Assembly: GCA_036502925.1 (NCBI GenBank)
Contig: DASXXS010000019.1
Span: 1-14,049, forward strand
Reading direction: 5' to 3'
DNA: 14,049 bases
DNA from: VAZQ01 sp036502925
Lineage (GTDB): Bacteria > Pseudomonadota > Alphaproteobacteria > Rhizobiales > Xanthobacteraceae
The notes under the pieces were generated by a model, which saw only the letters and a program-made list of their open reading frames with translations, was not told the origin of the DNA and did not search any database. The position numbers and the translations under genes are program-made. Positions 13,276 through 14,049 of this stretch are shown here, in pieces (positions within the stretch are counted from its first letter, which is position 1; the number at the start of each line of letters is the position of its first letter).

Positions 13276-14049
13276 ATGCGTGTTGTCCATGGAGTCGCGA
13301 TCGGCGTGATGGCGGCGTTCTGCAGCGCTGCGCACGCGCAGGAAATCGACTGGAAGAAGGTCGACGAGGCGCTCGGCAAGACCGCCGCGGTGTCGGGCGA
13401 AGTCCACCGCTACGGGCTGCCGCGCACGGATCTCAACGTGACGCTCGACGGCGTCACCATCAAGCCCGCCTTCGCGTTGGGCGGCTGGGCGGCGTTCGCG
13501 CCGATGCACGGCCAGGCCATGGTGATGGGCGATCTCGTGCTGCTGGAAACCGAGATCAACCCGGTGATGGCGAAGCTGCTCGAGGGCGGCGTCGATATCA
13601 CGGCGGTCCACAATCACCTGCTGCGAGCGAATCCGGCGACCTTCTACATGCATATCGGCGGGCACGGCGATCCGGTGAAGATGGCGAGCGCCATCCACGC
13701 CGCGCTGGCGCTGAGCAAGACGCCGTTCGATCCGCCGCCGGCCAATCCGGCGCCGGCGCCCGCGATCGATCTCGATACTGCGCAGCTCGATACCATCATC
13801 GGGGTGAAAGGGCAGGCCAATGGCGGCGTCTATCAATTCGCCGTGCCGCGGCGCGAGCCGGCAACCGAAGGCGGAATGACGGTCAACACGCCGCTCGGCG
13901 GGGCCAACGCGATCAACTTCCAGCCGACCGGCGGCGGCAAGGCCGCGATCACCGGCGATTTCCTGGTCACCGGCGAGGAGGTCAACCCGCTGGTGCGGAC
14001 GTTGCGGCAGAACGGCATCGAGGTGACGGCGATCCACAGTCACATGCTC
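13276..14049 (+). CDS. Secreted DUF1259 (LppY/LpqO-like) protein, 3' partial
   Basis: The frame opens at ATG 13276, nine bases after AAGGAG, and is still open at the window end (258 codons). A Sec signal peptide (MRVVHGVAIGVMAAFCSAAHA, cleavage after AHA) is followed by IDWKKVDEALGKTAAVSGEVHRYGLPR, the usual start of the DUF1259 domain. The domain is internally duplicated. MGDLVLLETEINPVMAKLL...VDITAVHNHLL (about residues 84-118) parallels TGDFLVTGEEVNPLVRTLR...IEVTAIHSHML at the end. The repeated HNH/HSH His pairs could bind a metal, but the family's function is not established. A Pro/Ala-rich linker (near 155-165) separates the halves. The 13153-13275 gap shows only a small GGGCC/GGCCC hairpin (13243-13255). 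Confidence 0.85.
   Translation, partial: MRVVHGVAIGVMAAFCSAAHAQEIDWKKVDEALGKTAAVSGEVHRYGLPRTDLNVTLDGVTIKPAFALGGWAAFAPMHGQAMVMGDLVLLETEINPVMAKLLEGGVDITAVHNHLLRANPATFYMHIGGHGDPVKMASAIHAALALSKTPFDPPPANPAPAPAIDLDTAQLDTIIGVKGQANGGVYQFAVPRREPATEGGMTVNTPLGGANAINFQPTGGGKAAITGDFLVTGEEVNPLVRTLRQNGIEVTAIHSHML

Noticed and set aside
10384..14049. Prophage, integrative element or CRISPR in the accessory end
   Set aside because: No integrase, transposase, tRNA junction, attachment repeats or regularly spaced repeats were found.

Overview
The window looks like a chromosomal segment of a GC-rich alphaproteobacterium of the order Hyphomicrobiales/Rhizobiales (Bradyrhizobium/Xanthobacter-like). The evidence is the gene order ddl-ftsQ-ftsA-ftsZ-lpxC-bamD-recN, the FtsZ C-terminal peptide ending DIPAFLRRQAT, and the close match of LpxC and RecN to what I know of that group. 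I cannot name a species from sequence alone.

Layout. Positions 1-1137 hold the 3' part of a flavin monooxygenase of the 3-hydroxybenzoate 6-hydroxylase type, where murB would often be expected. Positions 1204-6197 are the end of the division and cell wall cluster: ddl, ftsQ and ftsA are tightly coupled by overlaps, and ftsZ follows after an 88-bp gap. A 436-bp leader full of dyads precedes lpxC (6634-7584). Then come the outer-membrane assembly lipoprotein bamD (7733-8635) and recN (8713-10383). Between bamD and recN lies an AT-rich perfect 19-bp inverted repeat that runs almost up to the recN start codon.

From 10.4 kb the content changes to secreted, accessory proteins. On the minus strand a c-type cytochrome (12048-11569) and a YVTN/YncE-type beta-propeller protein (11546-10431) form a two-gene operon. 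In front of the cytochrome is an in-frame remnant of a TauE/SafE permease. On the plus strand are a probable Tat-exported concanavalin-fold (DUF1080-like) protein (12469-13152) and a DUF1259 (LppY/LpqO-like) protein that runs off the window (13276-14049).

The most interesting structure is the divergent intergenic region 12181-12468. It contains two diverged copies of a roughly 49-nt leader, one on each strand, each reading toward a start codon in the context ATGGACGG. Each copy folds by eye into a GGGGA/TCCCC hairpin, a GAYGG/CCRTC hairpin, and a pseudoknot between the first loop and a downstream CTGC. Differences between copies lie in loops or linkers, or are compensated by base pairing. In both copies the 3' pseudoknot strand overlaps the 5' half of a second stem whose 3' half ends at the base before the ATG, so the two folds exclude each other. 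That is the architecture of a translational riboswitch. I do not recognise it as a named class. A similar TTGCGG-N17-TAG promoter can be drawn just upstream of each copy.

I saw no tRNA, rRNA, CRISPR array, transposase or integrase.
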